The notes under the pieces were generated by a model. The model saw only the letters and a list, made by a program, of their open reading frames with translations, made no database searches and was not told where the DNA came from. Below, piece by piece: positions 18,090 through 28,999 of a stretch of DNA of 64,000 bases (the first letter of the stretch is position 1; each line of letters opens with the position of its first letter). Position numbers and translations under genes: made by a program. The stretch covers positions 1,356,001 to 1,420,000 of the forward strand of contig NZ_CP125968.1 of the NCBI RefSeq assembly GCF_030067815.1. The letters run 5' to 3'. This DNA is from Sporosarcina thermotolerans (lineage in GTDB: Bacteria > Bacillota > Bacilli > Bacillales_A > Planococcaceae).

Positions 18090-18391
18090 ATGATTCCATC
18101 AATCGAAAGCATATCGGGGTTTATTACAGGTGCGGGAATCGTACTGCTGATTGCCTTCCTTTATTTCAAAAAGGGAAGCAAAGAACGCCGCTTCGATGAA
18201 AGATACCAGGAGGTCCATGGAAAAGCGAGAACGGTCTCCTGGACGATAACACTACTTACACTGTTGTTCATGTGGGTTGGGTCCTCATTTTTGACGGTCC
18301 GAATTTGGCATTTATCCTATTGGCAACTGCATATGGGGTGATGCTCATTTCATATGGTATCGGTGCGATGATTTACAATAGAAGAATTTGA
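18090..18391 (+). CDS. DUF2178-like small membrane protein, copy 2 (frame break)
   Basis: The start ATG 18090 follows GGAAAGGAAG. It has the same design as the gene before it: a first helix (FITGAGIVLLIAFLYF), the signature RRFDERYQEVHGKARTVSW, then a second helix. The frame breaks at the T run 18288-18292. Adding one T gives DGPNLAFILLATAYGVML and an end at 18391, restoring the third helix and equal length (about 100 residues). The two genes look like a tandem duplication. Confidence 0.75.
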
Positions 18392-18454
18392 TGAAACTAT
18401 TTGTCAAGTAATCACGTAGTACAAAATAGTGGGAAATAGGAAAGGGGATTTATA

Positions 18455-19354
18455 ATGGCTTTACAACTTGAAAACGTAACAAAGCGGTTCGGGAATTTTA
18501 CTGCCGTTGATAATTTGAATTTAACGGTTGATAAAGGTACAATGTACGGTTTCTTAGGGGCGAATGGTGCCGGTAAAACGACAACGTTTCGGATGATCCT
18601 TGGATTGTTGAATGCAAACAAAGGACAGATCGCCTGGAATGGCAAAACGATTTCATACGCGACAAGTCCTGAAATCGGCTATTTGCCGGAAGAACGCGGT
18701 CTTTATCCGAAGATGAAAGTGGAAGAGCAACTCATCTTCCTTGGTGAACTGAGGGGAATGAGTAAAGCGGACGCCAAGAAAGCAATCAAGTATTGGATTG
18801 AGAGATTTGAAGTACCACAGTATTTGAATAAAAAAGTAGAAGAATTATCAAAGGGAAATCAGCAAAAGATTCAAGTGATTGCTTCCCTGATGCATGATCC
18901 GAAACTTCTCATCCTTGACGAACCGTTTTCCGGACTCGACCCGGTCAATGTGGAAATGTTGAAGAAAGCGATTGTGGATTTTAGAAATAATGGGGCTACT
19001 ATCCTCTTCTCGAGCCACCGGATGGACCATGTGGAGGAGCTATGTGAACAGCTAAGCATCATTCATAAAGGAGAACAAATTGTGAGTGGATCATTGCGTG
19101 AAGTGAAGCGTTCATTCGGAAGGCAAAATGTGCGAATCCGATCTGATTATGATTTGACAAGTCTTGATCGCACCCGAGGAGTCATTTCGGTAGCTCATTC
19201 AGTGGAAGGGGCCGTCTTCCAAATCGAAGAGGAAAGTGTGGCCAATCAATTATTGACTGCAGCATTGAAGGAAGGGCCAATCCGTCATTTTGAAATAGAA
19301 GAGCCTTCCTTGCAAGACATTTTCATCGCAAAGGTGGGGAAAGAACATGCGTGA
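18455..19354 (+). CDS. yhaQ: ABC transporter ATP-binding protein YhaQ
   Basis: 299 residues. Walker A GANGAGKTT (about 35-43), signature LSKGNQQKIQ, Walker B LLILDEPFSGLDP and the switch region SSHRMDHVEEL are all present, followed by a ~90-residue C-terminal domain typical of NatA-like exporters. It overlaps the permease gene by 8 nt. YhaQP resembles the NatAB Na+ exporter family; the substrate is not established. Confidence 0.9.
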   Translation: MALQLENVTKRFGNFTAVDNLNLTVDKGTMYGFLGANGAGKTTTFRMILGLLNANKGQIAWNGKTISYATSPEIGYLPEERGLYPKMKVEEQLIFLGELRGMSKADAKKAIKYWIERFEVPQYLNKKVEELSKGNQQKIQVIASLMHDPKLLILDEPFSGLDPVNVEMLKKAIVDFRNNGATILFSSHRMDHVEELCEQLSIIHKGEQIVSGSLREVKRSFGRQNVRIRSDYDLTSLDRTRGVISVAHSVEGAVFQIEEESVANQLLTAALKEGPIRHFEIEEPSLQDIFIAKVGKEHA

Positions 19355-20605
19355 ATTCTGGATTATCTTCAAACAATCATTTACAACGAAGGCTAAGGCG
19401 AAGTCTTTCATTATCACAACTCTGATTATGATGGCGGCAATTTTCTTGCTTGCGAACATGCCGAAAATTATAGATACCGTACAACATATGTCAGGTGAGG
19501 ATGAGAAAGAAATCCTTCAAGTCATTGACTCAAGCGGAGTACTTGTCGACAAGTTGAAGGTGCAACTTGAGGCGGGGGGAAGCGGAGTCAATGTCGAGGC
19601 GACTGGAAAATCGGTGGCTGAGCTTACTGATGAATTAAATGCAAAGAATATCGATTCCTTCCTTTCCTTATCATTGGATGAACAAGGCATTATCCATGCA
19701 AATTATACAACGATGAGCTTAATAGTTTTCAATTTACCAGCTCGCATTCAAGATGCTTTGCAATCGATACAGACTCAAATGAAAGCAGATGAGCTCGCTT
19801 TATCCAGCGCAGAAGTCCAAACACTGTTCACACCCATTCAATTTGAACAGCAAAATGTCTCACCTTCTGCAAAATCGGAAGAAGAGTTGATCACTGCACA
19901 AATACTTGTCTACATCCTGATGTTCGTTATATACATTTCTGTTATTATGTATTCGACTATGATCGCGATGGATGTTGCGAATGAAAAGTCATCAAGAGTA
20001 ATGGAAATCATGATTTCAAGCGTATCTCCTGTAAAGCATATGTTTGCGAAAGTATTAGGCATCGGGTCACTTGGAATCTTGCAAATCATCATCTACGGAA
20101 TTACAGGTTTCATCGCTTTCAAAACGTCTGCAACTGAAGTACCAGGAGGGTTTTCAGAAATCTTCAGCTTGAAAAATGTAAGTCCGAGTACATTGGTGTA
20201 CGCAGCAATTTTCTTCGTCTTAGGTTATTTCCTATATGCGACACTTGCTGCATTATTGGGGTCATTGGTGAGCAGAACGGAAGATGTTCAGCAAATGATC
20301 ATGCCGATGACGGTGCTTATCGTAATTGGATTCATCATCGCTGCAACTGGTCTTAACAACCCTGAAGCAGCCTATGTGCAATATACATCATTTTTCCCTT
20401 TCTTCGCCCCGTTTGTCATGTTCTTGCGGGTAGGAGTTTTAGGTTTGCCGATGTGGGAACCAGTACTTGCGATTGCTATCATGCTATTTACCATTTTCAT
20501 CCTTGGGTGGTTCGGAGCAAGAGTCTATCGTGGGGAGTCCTCATGTATGGCCCATCTCGCTCATTAAAGGATATTAAAAAAGCGATTCAATTAGGGAAAG
20601 AATAA
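19347..20605 (+). CDS. yhaP: ABC transporter permease YhaP (frame break at the C-terminus)
   Basis: About 419 residues. An N-terminal helix (near 20-35) leads to a large extracytoplasmic loop. A cluster of helices follows from about residue 180 (ILVYILMFVIYISVIMY) to the end, with the NatB-like segment AMDVANEKSSRVMEIM between. One more G in GGGG 20532-20535 replaces the stray tail with RGGVLMYGPSRSLKDIKK and a stop at 20605. The pair with YhaQ would export an unidentified ion or compound. A strong terminator follows. Confidence 0.87.
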
Positions 20606-20608
20606 AAT

Positions 20609-20654
20609 TAAAGCCGCTTCGCGTTGATGAAAACAACGCCGGGGCGGTTTTTTT
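20609..20654 (+). terminator. Terminator after yhaQP
   Basis: AAAGCCGC...GCGTTG pairs with CAACGC...GGCGGTTT, with T7 following at 20648-20654. Confidence 0.85.
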
Positions 20655-20670
20655 ATGGCATTTAAAAGTT

Positions 20671-20825
20671 ATCGGTCACTCCGGGGAAGTTATCGGTCAT
20701 CGGCGAGGATATCGATCATTTCCCGGATTTTATCGGTTATTTCCCGAGATATATCGATCAATTGGGAGAAGATATCGATCATTTCCCGTATTATATTGAT
20801 CATTTCCCAAGATATATTGTCATTT
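20671..20825. repeat. 21-bp tandem repeat array (family C, forward)
   Basis: Seven units plus a partial one begin at 20671, 20692, 20711, 20732, 20753, 20774, 20795 and 20816; all but one are exactly 21 bp. The consensus begins ATCGATCATTTCCCG and ends in an AT-rich tail. The same unit in reverse orientation forms the array near 54.5 kb. It lies between the yhaP terminator and yhaO, with no coding sign. Confidence 0.9.
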
Positions 20826-20943
20826 TAGGACCTTTGTCTCGCTTCCCCGCAACCCCCCCACACCCACGTTTGATTATTTCTATAAACCTCCCCCATATGG
20901 TAGAATTAGAACAAATATTCGTTTTGAAAGGAGGCCATTTAAG

Positions 20944-22160
20944 TTGTCGACAATCCGATTTATACATGCGGCGGATTTGCATCTGGACAGCCCATTTAAA
21001 GGGATGACGGGGCTACCACCAAAGCGTTTGAATGAACTGCGAGAAAGTACATTTACAGCATTCAATCGGCTCATTGATCACGCCTTGCAAACCCACCCGG
21101 ATTTCATCCTCATAGTAGGTGATTTGTATGATGGGGAGGATCGAAGCTTGCGCGCACAGCAGAAATTCCGGGAGGGGATGGAGAGGCTGAACGAAGCTGA
21201 AATTCCGGTGTTCATCACATACGGCAACCATGATCATCTTGGCGGGAATTGGACACGGTTTGAGATGCCTCCGAATGTTTTCGAGTTCAAGGAGAATATC
21301 GAAGAAGTGTCGTTAAGCGTCAGGGGCAGGAAGTCATCCTACATGGATTCAGTTATCCTAAACGGCATGTGCGTGAGGAAATGGTGAATCATTTTCCTGT
21401 CGCTACGGATCCTCACGCCTTCCATATCGGACTGTTGCACGGAAGCGTTGCGGGGAATGAATCGCATGCAGTATACGCGCCTTTCACGCTATCAGACCTA
21501 CAGTCGAAGCATTATGATTACTGGGCACTCGGGCATATCCATACCCGGCAGCAGTTAAGCGTTGATCCGCCCGTTGTCTATCCGGGGAATATCCAAGGCC
21601 GCCATCGAAATGAAACGGGCGAAAAAGGGTTTTACGAGGTCGAGTTAAGTAAAACGGATACTACGCTTTCGTTTATCCCAACATCGGCTGTCCATTTCGG
21701 ACAACTTGAGATACCATGCAGTGGAATCCGCCATGCGAATGAATGGCTTCGCCAATCGGAAGAAGCTCTGAATGAATACACCTCAGATAAAGGGCCGTCC
21801 ATCGTCGATCTGACAATAATGATCATGGACGTGGAAACAGCCGACTTCTTTGCACAGTCCCCTGATGAAATATGGCTCGAGGCAATCCGTGAAATGTTCG
21901 ACGGCAAGGAGCCATTTGTCTGGGTGCAGCGTATTACAATTAAGAACTTGGTTCGTTCAGAAAGCAGCAATAATCTTCTTGAAGCCGTCCTCGGTCAAGT
22001 CGAGAACTGGTCATCCGACGAATGGAATCATATACTTGGAGACCTATACCAGCATGTACGGGCAATCCGCTATCTTGATGCGTTTACTGAAGAGGATCTC
22101 TCTGAATTACAAGAGGATGTTGAACAGCTACTGTTAAAGGAGTTACCATCGGCGAAATGA
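20944..22160 (+). CDS. yhaO: DNA repair exonuclease subunit YhaO, SbcD-like (frame break)
   Basis: About 406 residues once corrected. A calcineurin-like phosphoesterase: ADLHLDSPF, LIVGDLYDGED, YGNHDHLGG and, after the break, HIGLLHGSVAG and WALGHIHTRQ supply the metal ligands. One more G at GG 21329-21330 joins the frames (GREVILHGFSYPKRHVREEM). The start is TTG 20944 after AAAGGAGG. It pairs with YhaN, overlapping in expression, as an SbcCD/Rad50-Mre11-like nuclease complex. Confidence 0.9.
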
Positions 22161-22170
22161 GGTGAAAATC

Positions 22171-25058
22171 GTGAAGATCAAAAAGATCGTTATTTATGGC
22201 TTCGGCAAGCATGAGAATAAAACGATAGACTTTGATGACGGGGTCAATGTGATCTATGGACAAAATGAAGCCGGCAAGACGACAATCCAGCAATTTATCG
22301 TTCAGACGCTTTTCGGCTATCCGCAAAAAAATAGTGCACAGCTACGATATGAGCCGAAATCCGGTGGGAAATATGGGGACAAGTCCATTTACATGACGAG
22401 GTTTACGGTGATTGCATCATTGAACGGGTTCGTGGGAAATCATCCGGAGATGTGACGGTGATTTTCGAAGATGGATCACAGGGCGGAGAAGAAGCGTTGC
22501 AGAACTTGCTCAGGCAGTATGACCGTGCTTCATTTGAATCGGTATTCTCATTCTCTCTTCTACAACTACAAGGATTTGAACGGATGGACGAGATCGAGTT
22601 AAGCCGTACGCTATTGGCTTCCGGAACAACCGGAATCGATTCACTGTTAAGTGTGGAAAGAAAGTTGGAAAAGGAAATCGGTGATTTATTCAAAAAGACT
22701 GGACGAAATCCGGAGATGAACGTACGGCTTCAAGAATTAAAGGATTTGGAAGCTGATTTAAAAAAGGAACAGGAAAGTGTATCTGACTACTCACCTAAAG
22801 TAAAGAGGATTCGCGAAATTGAGCATGAATGGACGGATGCTAAAGAGGCATATGATAGAGTTCGTGAACAGAAACAGTTGCTTGGTCTCCAACTGCAGTT
22901 ATTACCTTTACACGAACAAAAACAGACACTTTTAACCAAGCTGGATCGTCTGGGGGAAGTTGTTTTTCCGGCAGATGGAATTAGACGTTTTGAAACGGTC
23001 AAAAGTAAGTTGACTGAAATGGAAGCGAAGATGCGGGGACTTAATGATGAAATCGAGGGTTTGAATAAACAATTGTTAGATCGTCCGGACAATCAAACAG
23101 TCATGACTATCGATGGATTACTCAACAGGGAACCCGAGTGGCATAAATGGCGCACTGAGTTAGGCACGATCCGTGAGCAAATAAGGCATTTAAAGGAAAA
23201 GAGGCTTCAGTTGCTCGACCGCCTTGGTCTGGATACGGATGATTTAATCCTTGAAGCAGATGTATCCATCCATCAGGAAGAAAGTTTATACGATCAGCTG
23301 CAAACAATTGCGGAGTTTGATAGGCAGCTTGGCTATATCGACCGACAGCTTACCCAACTGGAGAATGCCCTTGGTGAAGTGAGAAACGATCAGCTTGCCT
23401 TAAAGAAAAATCCCCCGTCTGATGAAGAACAGAAACGGGTGGATGAATGGCCATCGATCGAAAGTCGCCTATCTGAAGCAAAAGCCTATCTTCAATTCAG
23501 CCAATCTAAGAGCACGAGCGGGAACTCCCTTCCTTTCCTATTAATGTTCATCGTTGCGATTTTGGCAATTGGGTTCGGTCTAATGGATAAGCAATGGTTG
23601 TTTGTTATTATTGGCATCTGTATCGCAGGAGCGGCTGTTATTTTAGGATTTGGGAATAAAAAGCAACCCGATGATTCGAAAACGGTAGAAATGCAAAAGT
23701 TTGTTGACACGTATTCAGCCTACGAGAATCAAATGAGGGGACTAACTGAAAAAATTGCTGCCTACCGTCAGAGGGATAGTCAATTAACCGAAACCGCTCG
23801 TACTTATGAGCGGCAGATGAGTGGAATTGAAACTGAATTTGAAAATCTTTCACGTAAGAAGGAGAATCTTGAGGAAGCTTTAAGTGGATTTTTCATTGCG
23901 TATGGCATGCGTAAGATTCCGAATTCGGGTATTCTTCATGAATTCTTCGGGATGGCTCGGATGATACAAGAAATTAATCGGGAATCCTTTGAACTGAATG
24001 ATAAACACGGTCAATTGATAGATCAAATCCAGGAAAGACGGGAACAAATTGAATCCATTATTGGATTGGAAGTACCTGAAGATACTCTTTATGACAAGTT
24101 AAGAAGTGAGTTCATTCGAAGAAAATCTGATATGCAAACCTTCACGACAATATCTAAGCGATTGGAAATAGTACTTACAGAACGAAATGATCTAAATGCA
24201 ATCATTGAGTCATTGCAAGAACAACGAAATCATTTATTCAAAGAAGCTTGTGTTGATACGGAAGAGCAATATTATCAGGCGTACACTGACTTTGAGGAGA
24301 AGGCCCGGTTAGGTAAGCAATTAGAAGACACGGATTCCCAATTAGGAGTTCATGAAGAACGAGTGGGAGATTATGACCTATCCGAGGAAGAGCTGAAGAT
24401 GAAGATCAGGGACGCGGAAAAAGAACTTTTTGAATTAGAAGCCCGACTGGATCAGTTCGTGCAGGAAAAGACGACATTGAAAATCGAGACGGAAAAATTG
24501 TTGACGGATGATGCTTACCAGCAAAAACAGCAGGTCTTCGAATTGAAGAAAGCTGAGTTCGCCGAGCTTGCGAAAAAATGGGCTGTTCGTCAAACGGCCG
24601 TGACGGCTATAAAAGGCATGATGAAAGATCTGAAGGATAAAAAACTTCCTAAAGTATTGTCAGGGGCCGAAAGCCTTTTCCGTGAACTGACCGGGGAGGA
24701 ATATGTTTCCCTTACCATACTGGAGAATGGCCTTTTCCAGGCGGTATCACGGGATGGAATGCGATACCCGATTATCGAGCTTAGCCAGGCGACAAAGGAA
24801 CAGGCATATATCTCGTTAAGGCTATCGTTGGCGGTGGAAATGGAAAGGACAGCACCATTTCCAATCATTATGGATGACCCATTTGTCCACTTTGACGAAT
24901 TAAGACTTTCCCGCATGAAAAAAATTGTGGAGCAGTTAAGCATAAAGCATCAGTTCATCTACTTCACTTGTCATGATAAGATAGTAGAAGAATGGACAAA
25001 CGATAAAGTTATTACCGTTTCCAATATCGGAAGCGTCAAGGGGGCGATCATAAAATGA
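22171..25058 (+). CDS. yhaN: ATP-binding SMC/Rad50-like protein YhaN (frame break)
   Basis: About 963 residues. Walker [14 protein letters not shown] lies at the N-terminus. Long coiled-coil arms flank a central hydrophobic hairpin near 23530-23650 ([17 protein letters not shown] and [15 protein letters not shown]), which suggests membrane association. The C-terminal ATPase half has [15 protein letters not shown] and [12 protein letters not shown] (Walker B). The frame breaks near 22407-22408; one extra G gives [17 protein letters not shown]. The start is GTG 22171 after GAGGTG; GTG 22162 is possible. It is the partner of YhaO and overlaps yhaM by 4 nt. Confidence 0.88.
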
Positions 25059-25993
25059 AAAAAATCATGGAACACCAAGTCGGCGAGACTGTCGATATTT
25101 TTTTACTCATTAAACAATCGACGAAAGGAATCACACAACAGGGCAGTCCTTTCATGACCCTCATTTTACAAGATAAGAGCGGTGATATAGAAGCGAAGCT
25201 TTGGGATACTGGCGATGATCATGAGAAATTATATGCAGCTGCGACAATCGTGAAAATTGGCGGAGAAGTCCATGAGTACCGGGGCAAAAACCAACTTCGT
25301 ATTAAAAGCATCCGCCCGGTAAAAGAAGATGAAGGCGTGTCAATATCCGACTTAGTCCCTTCAGCTGCAAAAAGCAAGGAAGCCCTTTATGAGGAACTAA
25401 TGCAGTATTTCTTTGAGATGAAAAATCCGCAAATTCAACGGATTACCAGACATTTATTGAAAAAACATCAATCCGATTTTCTTGTGTATCCGGCAGCGAC
25501 AAGAAATCATCATGATTACGTATCCGGGTTATTGGATCATGTCGTGTCGATGTTGAAGCTTGGAAAGGCAATTGCCGAATTGTATCCTACCTTGAATAAA
25601 GACCTTCTTTACGCAGGTATCATTTTGCATGATATTGGTAAAGTGATTGAGCTTTCAGGACCAATCGGAACACAATATACAGTCGAAGGAAATTTGCTTG
25701 GTCACATCACCATTATGGTCAATGAAATCTCAAAAGCGGCCGAAGAATTGGAAATAATCGGTGAAGAAGTAATGCTACTTCAACATATGGTCCTCTCCCA
25801 TCACGGTAAAGAGGAGTGGGGAAGCCCGAAACGTCCAATGCTTATGGAGGCGGAAGTGCTCCATTATATCGATAATATCGATGCGAAAATGAATATGCTC
25901 AATCGAGTGATGTCAAAAACCGCAAATGGCGAATTTACGGAGCGAGTTTTCGCGCTCGATAATCGATCATTTTATAAGCCAAACTTAGACTGA
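25055..25993 (+). CDS. yhaM: 3'-5' exoribonuclease YhaM
   Basis: 312 residues, normal length. An N-terminal OB-fold ([20 protein letters not shown]) is followed by an HD phosphohydrolase domain with [23 protein letters not shown] and [13 protein letters not shown] as metal-site motifs. YhaM degrades RNA and single-stranded DNA in Firmicutes. The ATGA overlap with yhaN implies coupling in a yhaO-yhaN-yhaM operon. A bidirectional terminator separates it from convergent prsA. Confidence 0.93.
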   Translation: MKKIMEHQVGETVDIFLLIKQSTKGITQQGSPFMTLILQDKSGDIEAKLWDTGDDHEKLYAAATIVKIGGEVHEYRGKNQLRIKSIRPVKEDEGVSISDLVPSAAKSKEALYEELMQYFFEMKNPQIQRITRHLLKKHQSDFLVYPAATRNHHDYVSGLLDHVVSMLKLGKAIAELYPTLNKDLLYAGIILHDIGKVIELSGPIGTQYTVEGNLLGHITIMVNEISKAAEELEIIGEEVMLLQHMVLSHHGKEEWGSPKRPMLMEAEVLHYIDNIDAKMNMLNRVMSKTANGEFTERVFALDNRSFYKPNLD

Positions 25994-26012
25994 TACCCGA
26001 AGTTAGACACTA

Positions 26013-26056
26013 AAAAAGAGCTCCAGAAAGTCAAAGACTTATCTGGAGCTCTTTTA
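26013..26056. terminator. Bidirectional terminator between yhaM and prsA
   Basis: AAAAGAGCTCCAGA pairs with TCTGGAGCTCTTTT, with A and T tracts on both flanks, so it can serve both convergent operons. Confidence 0.9.
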
Positions 26057-26059
26057 CTA

Positions 26060-26926
26060 TTATTTATTTTCTTTGTTCGGCAAGTACATATCAAGTACAT
26101 GTTTGAACTCGTCAGCTTTAATGTCGATATCTGCAGCTTTGATCAATTCTTCAAGTTTTGCTTCGAATTGAGCACCTTTTTGAAGATTTTCAAGTTCTGC
26201 TTTTATTTCTTCTTCAGTTTTGTCGGTTTCAGCAGGACGTGTTTCAAGCAATTCGATAATGTGGTAACCATAGCTTGTCTTCACAGGCTCACTGATTTCT
26301 CCAACTTTAAGAGCGTATGTCGCATCTTCAAATTCTTGAAGCATCTTACCTGGGCCGAACCAACCTAAATCGCCACCTGTTTGTTGAGCAATTGGTTCAG
26401 TTGAAAATTCCTTCGCTAACGCTTCGAAATCTCCGCCTTCATTTAACTTTTTGATGATTTCTTGGGCTTTCTTTTCATCTTCCACAAGAATATGGCGGGC
26501 GTGGACTTCAGTTTTTGCGCGTTCCAAGCCTTTTGCAAGTTCTTCTTCATCTACTGTCAACGACTCAATCAATTTACCTTGAAGCATTTCAGCCTTCACT
26601 TGGTTTTCGAAGAATCTTTCATTGATACCTTTTGATTGAAGGAATAATTCGAAGTTTTCGCCGTATCCTTCTTTTTGTTTTTTGATTTCATCTTTCAATT
26701 CCTTGTCGGAAATTTTATATTCATTCTCCAAAGCTTGCTGAAGCAGAAGGTTTTCGAATACTGTTGCGCCAATCGCACCCTTCATTTCTTCATAGAGGTC
26801 CTCTTTAGTGATTGTCCCGGACTTTGTTGTTGCGAAAACCTCATCATCAGTTGCTTTTTCGTTGTTACATGCAGCGAGGGCTAAAACCGAAGCCGCCATC
26901 GTCATTGCAAGGACTGTTTTTTTCAT
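26060..26926 (-). CDS. prsA: Foldase lipoprotein PrsA, peptidyl-prolyl isomerase
   Basis: 288 residues. A lipoprotein signal (MKKTVLAMTMAAS, lipobox LAAC with Cys20) anchors it outside the membrane. The central parvulin domain (about 130-230) reads ARHILVEDEKKAQEI, GGDFEALAKEFSTEP and GGDLGWFGPGKMLQEFEDA. Flanking helical segments form the chaperone bowl. PrsA folds secreted proteins after Sec export. It is monocistronic, next to yhaM and hpr as in B. subtilis. Confidence 0.95.
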   Translation of the reverse strand: MKKTVLAMTMAASVLALAACNNEKATDDEVFATTKSGTITKEDLYEEMKGAIGATVFENLLLQQALENEYKISDKELKDEIKKQKEGYGENFELFLQSKGINERFFENQVKAEMLQGKLIESLTVDEEELAKGLERAKTEVHARHILVEDEKKAQEIIKKLNEGGDFEALAKEFSTEPIAQQTGGDLGWFGPGKMLQEFEDATYALKVGEISEPVKTSYGYHIIELLETRPAETDKTEEEIKAELENLQKGAQFEAKLEELIKAADIDIKADEFKHVLDMYLPNKENK

Positions 26927-27070
26927 ATCTATTCTCTCCTAACTTTTGTGTACGACAGTTGATACTATATCATATAAACAACATGAAGATAAAACAAAAT
27001 GGTTCTTTCCGGTTTGCCTATAACGCGAAATCTGCTCAGCATAGGATACATATAGAGAGGAGGTGCTCGA

Positions 27071-27169
27071 ATGAGTGGATTCAGCCATGGGCAAGGAGCT
27101 TCCGGGTTTGCGTTAATCGTAGTATTGTTTATTTTGTTGATTATTGTAGGGGCTGCATTTTTGTACTAA
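27071..27169 (+). CDS. YjcZ family sporulation micropeptide
   Basis: 32 residues: MSGFSHGQGASGFALIVVLF followed by a hydrophobic stretch ending in AAFLY. It is one transmembrane helix preceded by a small Gly/Ser-rich head, the hallmark of the YjcZ/YjcZ-like sporulation family. The ribosome binding site AGGAGGTG lies 7 nt before ATG 27071. The role is unknown; members are induced during sporulation. It has its own terminator. Confidence 0.85.
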   Translation: MSGFSHGQGASGFALIVVLFILLIIVGAAFLY

Positions 27170-27173
27170 GATG

Positions 27174-27211
27174 AAAAGTCCAACTTCCCAATAGGGGAGT
27201 TGGACTTTTAT
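27174..27211. terminator. Terminator after the YjcZ-like gene
   Basis: AAAAGTCCAACT...CCC pairs with GGGAGTTGGACTTTT, with T-rich sequence after it. The minus-strand gene stopping at 27211 can use it as well. Confidence 0.85.
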
Positions 27212-27402
27212 TATACTTTCAATAGAACCTCTAAATAGAACGACAGTATTAAAATAGTAACTAGGATGTTGACCGTTCGATATATTTTAGGTTGCTTTTC
27301 TTCTGGAATTTCTCTAGATTGGCATAATGCAAATGTCATTTTGTTTATTTGAAATAAGTAAAATAATGAAAATAGAACTGTAATGACAAGGATCAAATCC
27401 AT
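27211..27402 (-). CDS. Small hypothetical membrane protein
   Basis: 63 residues with two transmembrane helices (LILVITVLFSLFYLF and NILVTILILSFYLEVLL) joined by a short charged loop CQSREIPEEKQPKIYRT. The ribosome binding site GAGGAGG precedes the start. I recognise no family. It lies between the YjcZ-like gene and hpr. Confidence 0.55.
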   Translation of the reverse strand: MDLILVITVLFSLFYLFQINKMTFALCQSREIPEEKQPKIYRTVNILVTILILSFYLEVLLKV

Positions 27403-27454
27403 TCCTCCTCTTCAACGCTTCTTTAATAATAGCAGACGCCAAACGAAAATGACA

Positions 27455-28045
27455 TTATTTTTCATCGACAGCTTGTAATTCTGGCTCCCTCTTTGTTACA
27501 GAAATTAATTCTCCATCTGTTTCGTCAAAAGCACTGTCGATTCGCTTAAATCCTTGTTCGAAGATTTCCATGAAATCTTCACCGTAAATATTCCGTATAA
27601 CCGACATCACTTCTAAAAATTCAGGGAATTTACCGTATATACTTTTAATAGGGAGTGAACCTTCAAGAATTCCATGATTGGAATCATAGTAGTTTTCATT
27701 CATTTCTTGAAGGACCACTTCACCTTCTTCTGTGACAGCGATGTATGTATTCCGACGATCGTCTTCTTTTTTAAAGAATTCGAGGTAACCCCGTTCTTCC
27801 AGTTTCTTTGAGAAGTTAAACGCAGTGGATACGTGCATGACACCAAATTTAGCGACGTCTGAAATTGTAGCCCCTTGGAGGTGGTAAGCGATCCAAAGGA
27901 TATGGTGTTCATTAATATTCAAGTCATAAGGTTTTATCCATTGTTGCCAGTCTTTTTCGACGGCCTTCCATAAGGCCTTTGACATTTGGGCAACACGCTG
28001 ACTATAAATCATCGCCTCTTTTTGCGAAAACTTTTGTTCAGACAT
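27455..28045 (-). CDS. hpr: Transition-state regulator Hpr (ScoC), MarR family
   Basis: 196 residues. Winged-helix MarR fold: the long N-terminal helix [20 protein letters not shown], then [19 protein letters not shown], recognition region [18 protein letters not shown] and wing [14 protein letters not shown]. Hpr represses exoprotease and sporulation genes in the transition state of Bacillus. The gene neighbourhood (prsA, hpr, yhaH, trpP) matches B. subtilis. Confidence 0.93.
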   Translation of the reverse strand: MSEQKFSQKEAMIYSQRVAQMSKALWKAVEKDWQQWIKPYDLNINEHHILWIAYHLQGATISDVAKFGVMHVSTAFNFSKKLEERGYLEFFKKEDDRRNTYIAVTEEGEVVLQEMNENYYDSNHGILEGSLPIKSIYGKFPEFLEVMSVIRNIYGEDFMEIFEQGFKRIDSAFDETDGELISVTKREPELQAVDEK

Positions 28046-28172
28046 AAAATACCTCCAAGATTAAATAGTGTGTTTATTTTCATTATAGCAGGAAAACTTC
28101 AAATAAAAAAGTTGGAATTGCAAAAATACTTATTTGTGAGAAATAAATGTTGCTTTTCGTTACAAGCTAAAC

Positions 28173-28211
28173 AAAAAAAGTTATCCGATAGTGAGATCGG
28201 ATAACTTTTTT
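28173..28211. terminator. Terminator of yhaH
   Basis: AAAAAGTTATCCGAT pairs with ATCGGATAACTTTTT around a 6-nt loop. It has A/T tracts on both sides and ends 3 bp before the yhaH stop region. Confidence 0.8.
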
Positions 28212-28213
28212 GC

Positions 28214-28576
28214 TTATTTCTGGTGGTTTGAAATTGTTTGTTCCAGTTCTTCGAGAGAGGACTGGATCGCTTGTATTTTCTTTTCAAGTCGCTGTTTGTT
28301 TGATTCAGTGGAATGTTGCCATTGTTCAATTGATCCTTTGATATCCTGAACTGTTTCAGGCACCAATTCTTTTGCTTCCTTCGTCATATGCGAGATGGAA
28401 GTCTTTAACTCGGAAATTTTGACTTTAACGTCATTCAATTTATGCTTCATGTCAGTTGAAGCGCTTTTAACGGACGAGCGTATTTCGCTTCCCGTCTGTG
28501 GAGTGGAAAATAACACAGTGACAGCAGCCGTCACTGAACCTGCAAGTAATCCTACTAAAAATGTAGATGTTTTCAT
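28214..28576 (-). CDS. yhaH: YtxH domain protein YhaH
   Basis: 120 residues. The N-terminal hydrophobic helix FLVGLLAGSVTAAVTVLFST with the following PQTGSEIRSSVK is the YtxH/gas-vesicle-like signature. A long amphipathic helical tail rich in Lys and Glu follows. YtxH proteins are general-stress membrane-associated proteins of unknown activity. The start is ATG 28576 after AAGGAG. Confidence 0.85.
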   Translation of the reverse strand: MKTSTFLVGLLAGSVTAAVTVLFSTPQTGSEIRSSVKSASTDMKHKLNDVKVKISELKTSISHMTKEAKELVPETVQDIKGSIEQWQHSTESNKQRLEKKIQAIQSSLEELEQTISNHQK

Positions 28577-28674
28577 GGATTACACTCCTTTCAATAAATA
28601 GTATTCCTTCTATACTATAATTAAAACATGGTAAGAAGTTTCCGGCAAATAAAAAAAGTACAATCTAATACACC

Positions 28675-28801
28675 GTTGATTTGCGCTACAGGCGGACGCT
28701 TTCCGCGGGGCGCGGGTGAGCCTCCTCGTCGCTTCGCTTCTGCGGGGTCTCACCATTCGCGCTAACCCCCGCAGGAGTCGCCTCCTTCCGCTACAATCAA
28801 C
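28675..28801. repeat. Large imperfect palindromic intergenic repeat
   Basis: A 127-bp GC-rich element in AT-rich surroundings, bounded by GTTGATT and AATCAAC. Nested arms include GCGGACGC/TCGCCTCC-like outer pairs, TTCCGCGGGG against CCCCCGCAGG, and an inner GGTGAG (28715-28720) with CTCACC (28749-28754). From memory it resembles a dispersed palindromic element seen in many Bacillaceae genomes; copy number cannot be judged from one copy here. Confidence 0.75.
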
Positions 28802-28999
28802 TGATATCTGCTTTTTACATGGATACCTCGGTACACCAGGAGAAATCGGTAAAAAGCATAACATATGGTGACGCAATCCAGACTTGAATCGATGTCCCAT
28901 TTTGTTGTTGTATCATCGTTTAAGTCAATTAACGATATTAAATCGCACTATAATTGCATTGTTACAATGTTTACTAATTGGTTAGTGGAATGGCTTCCT

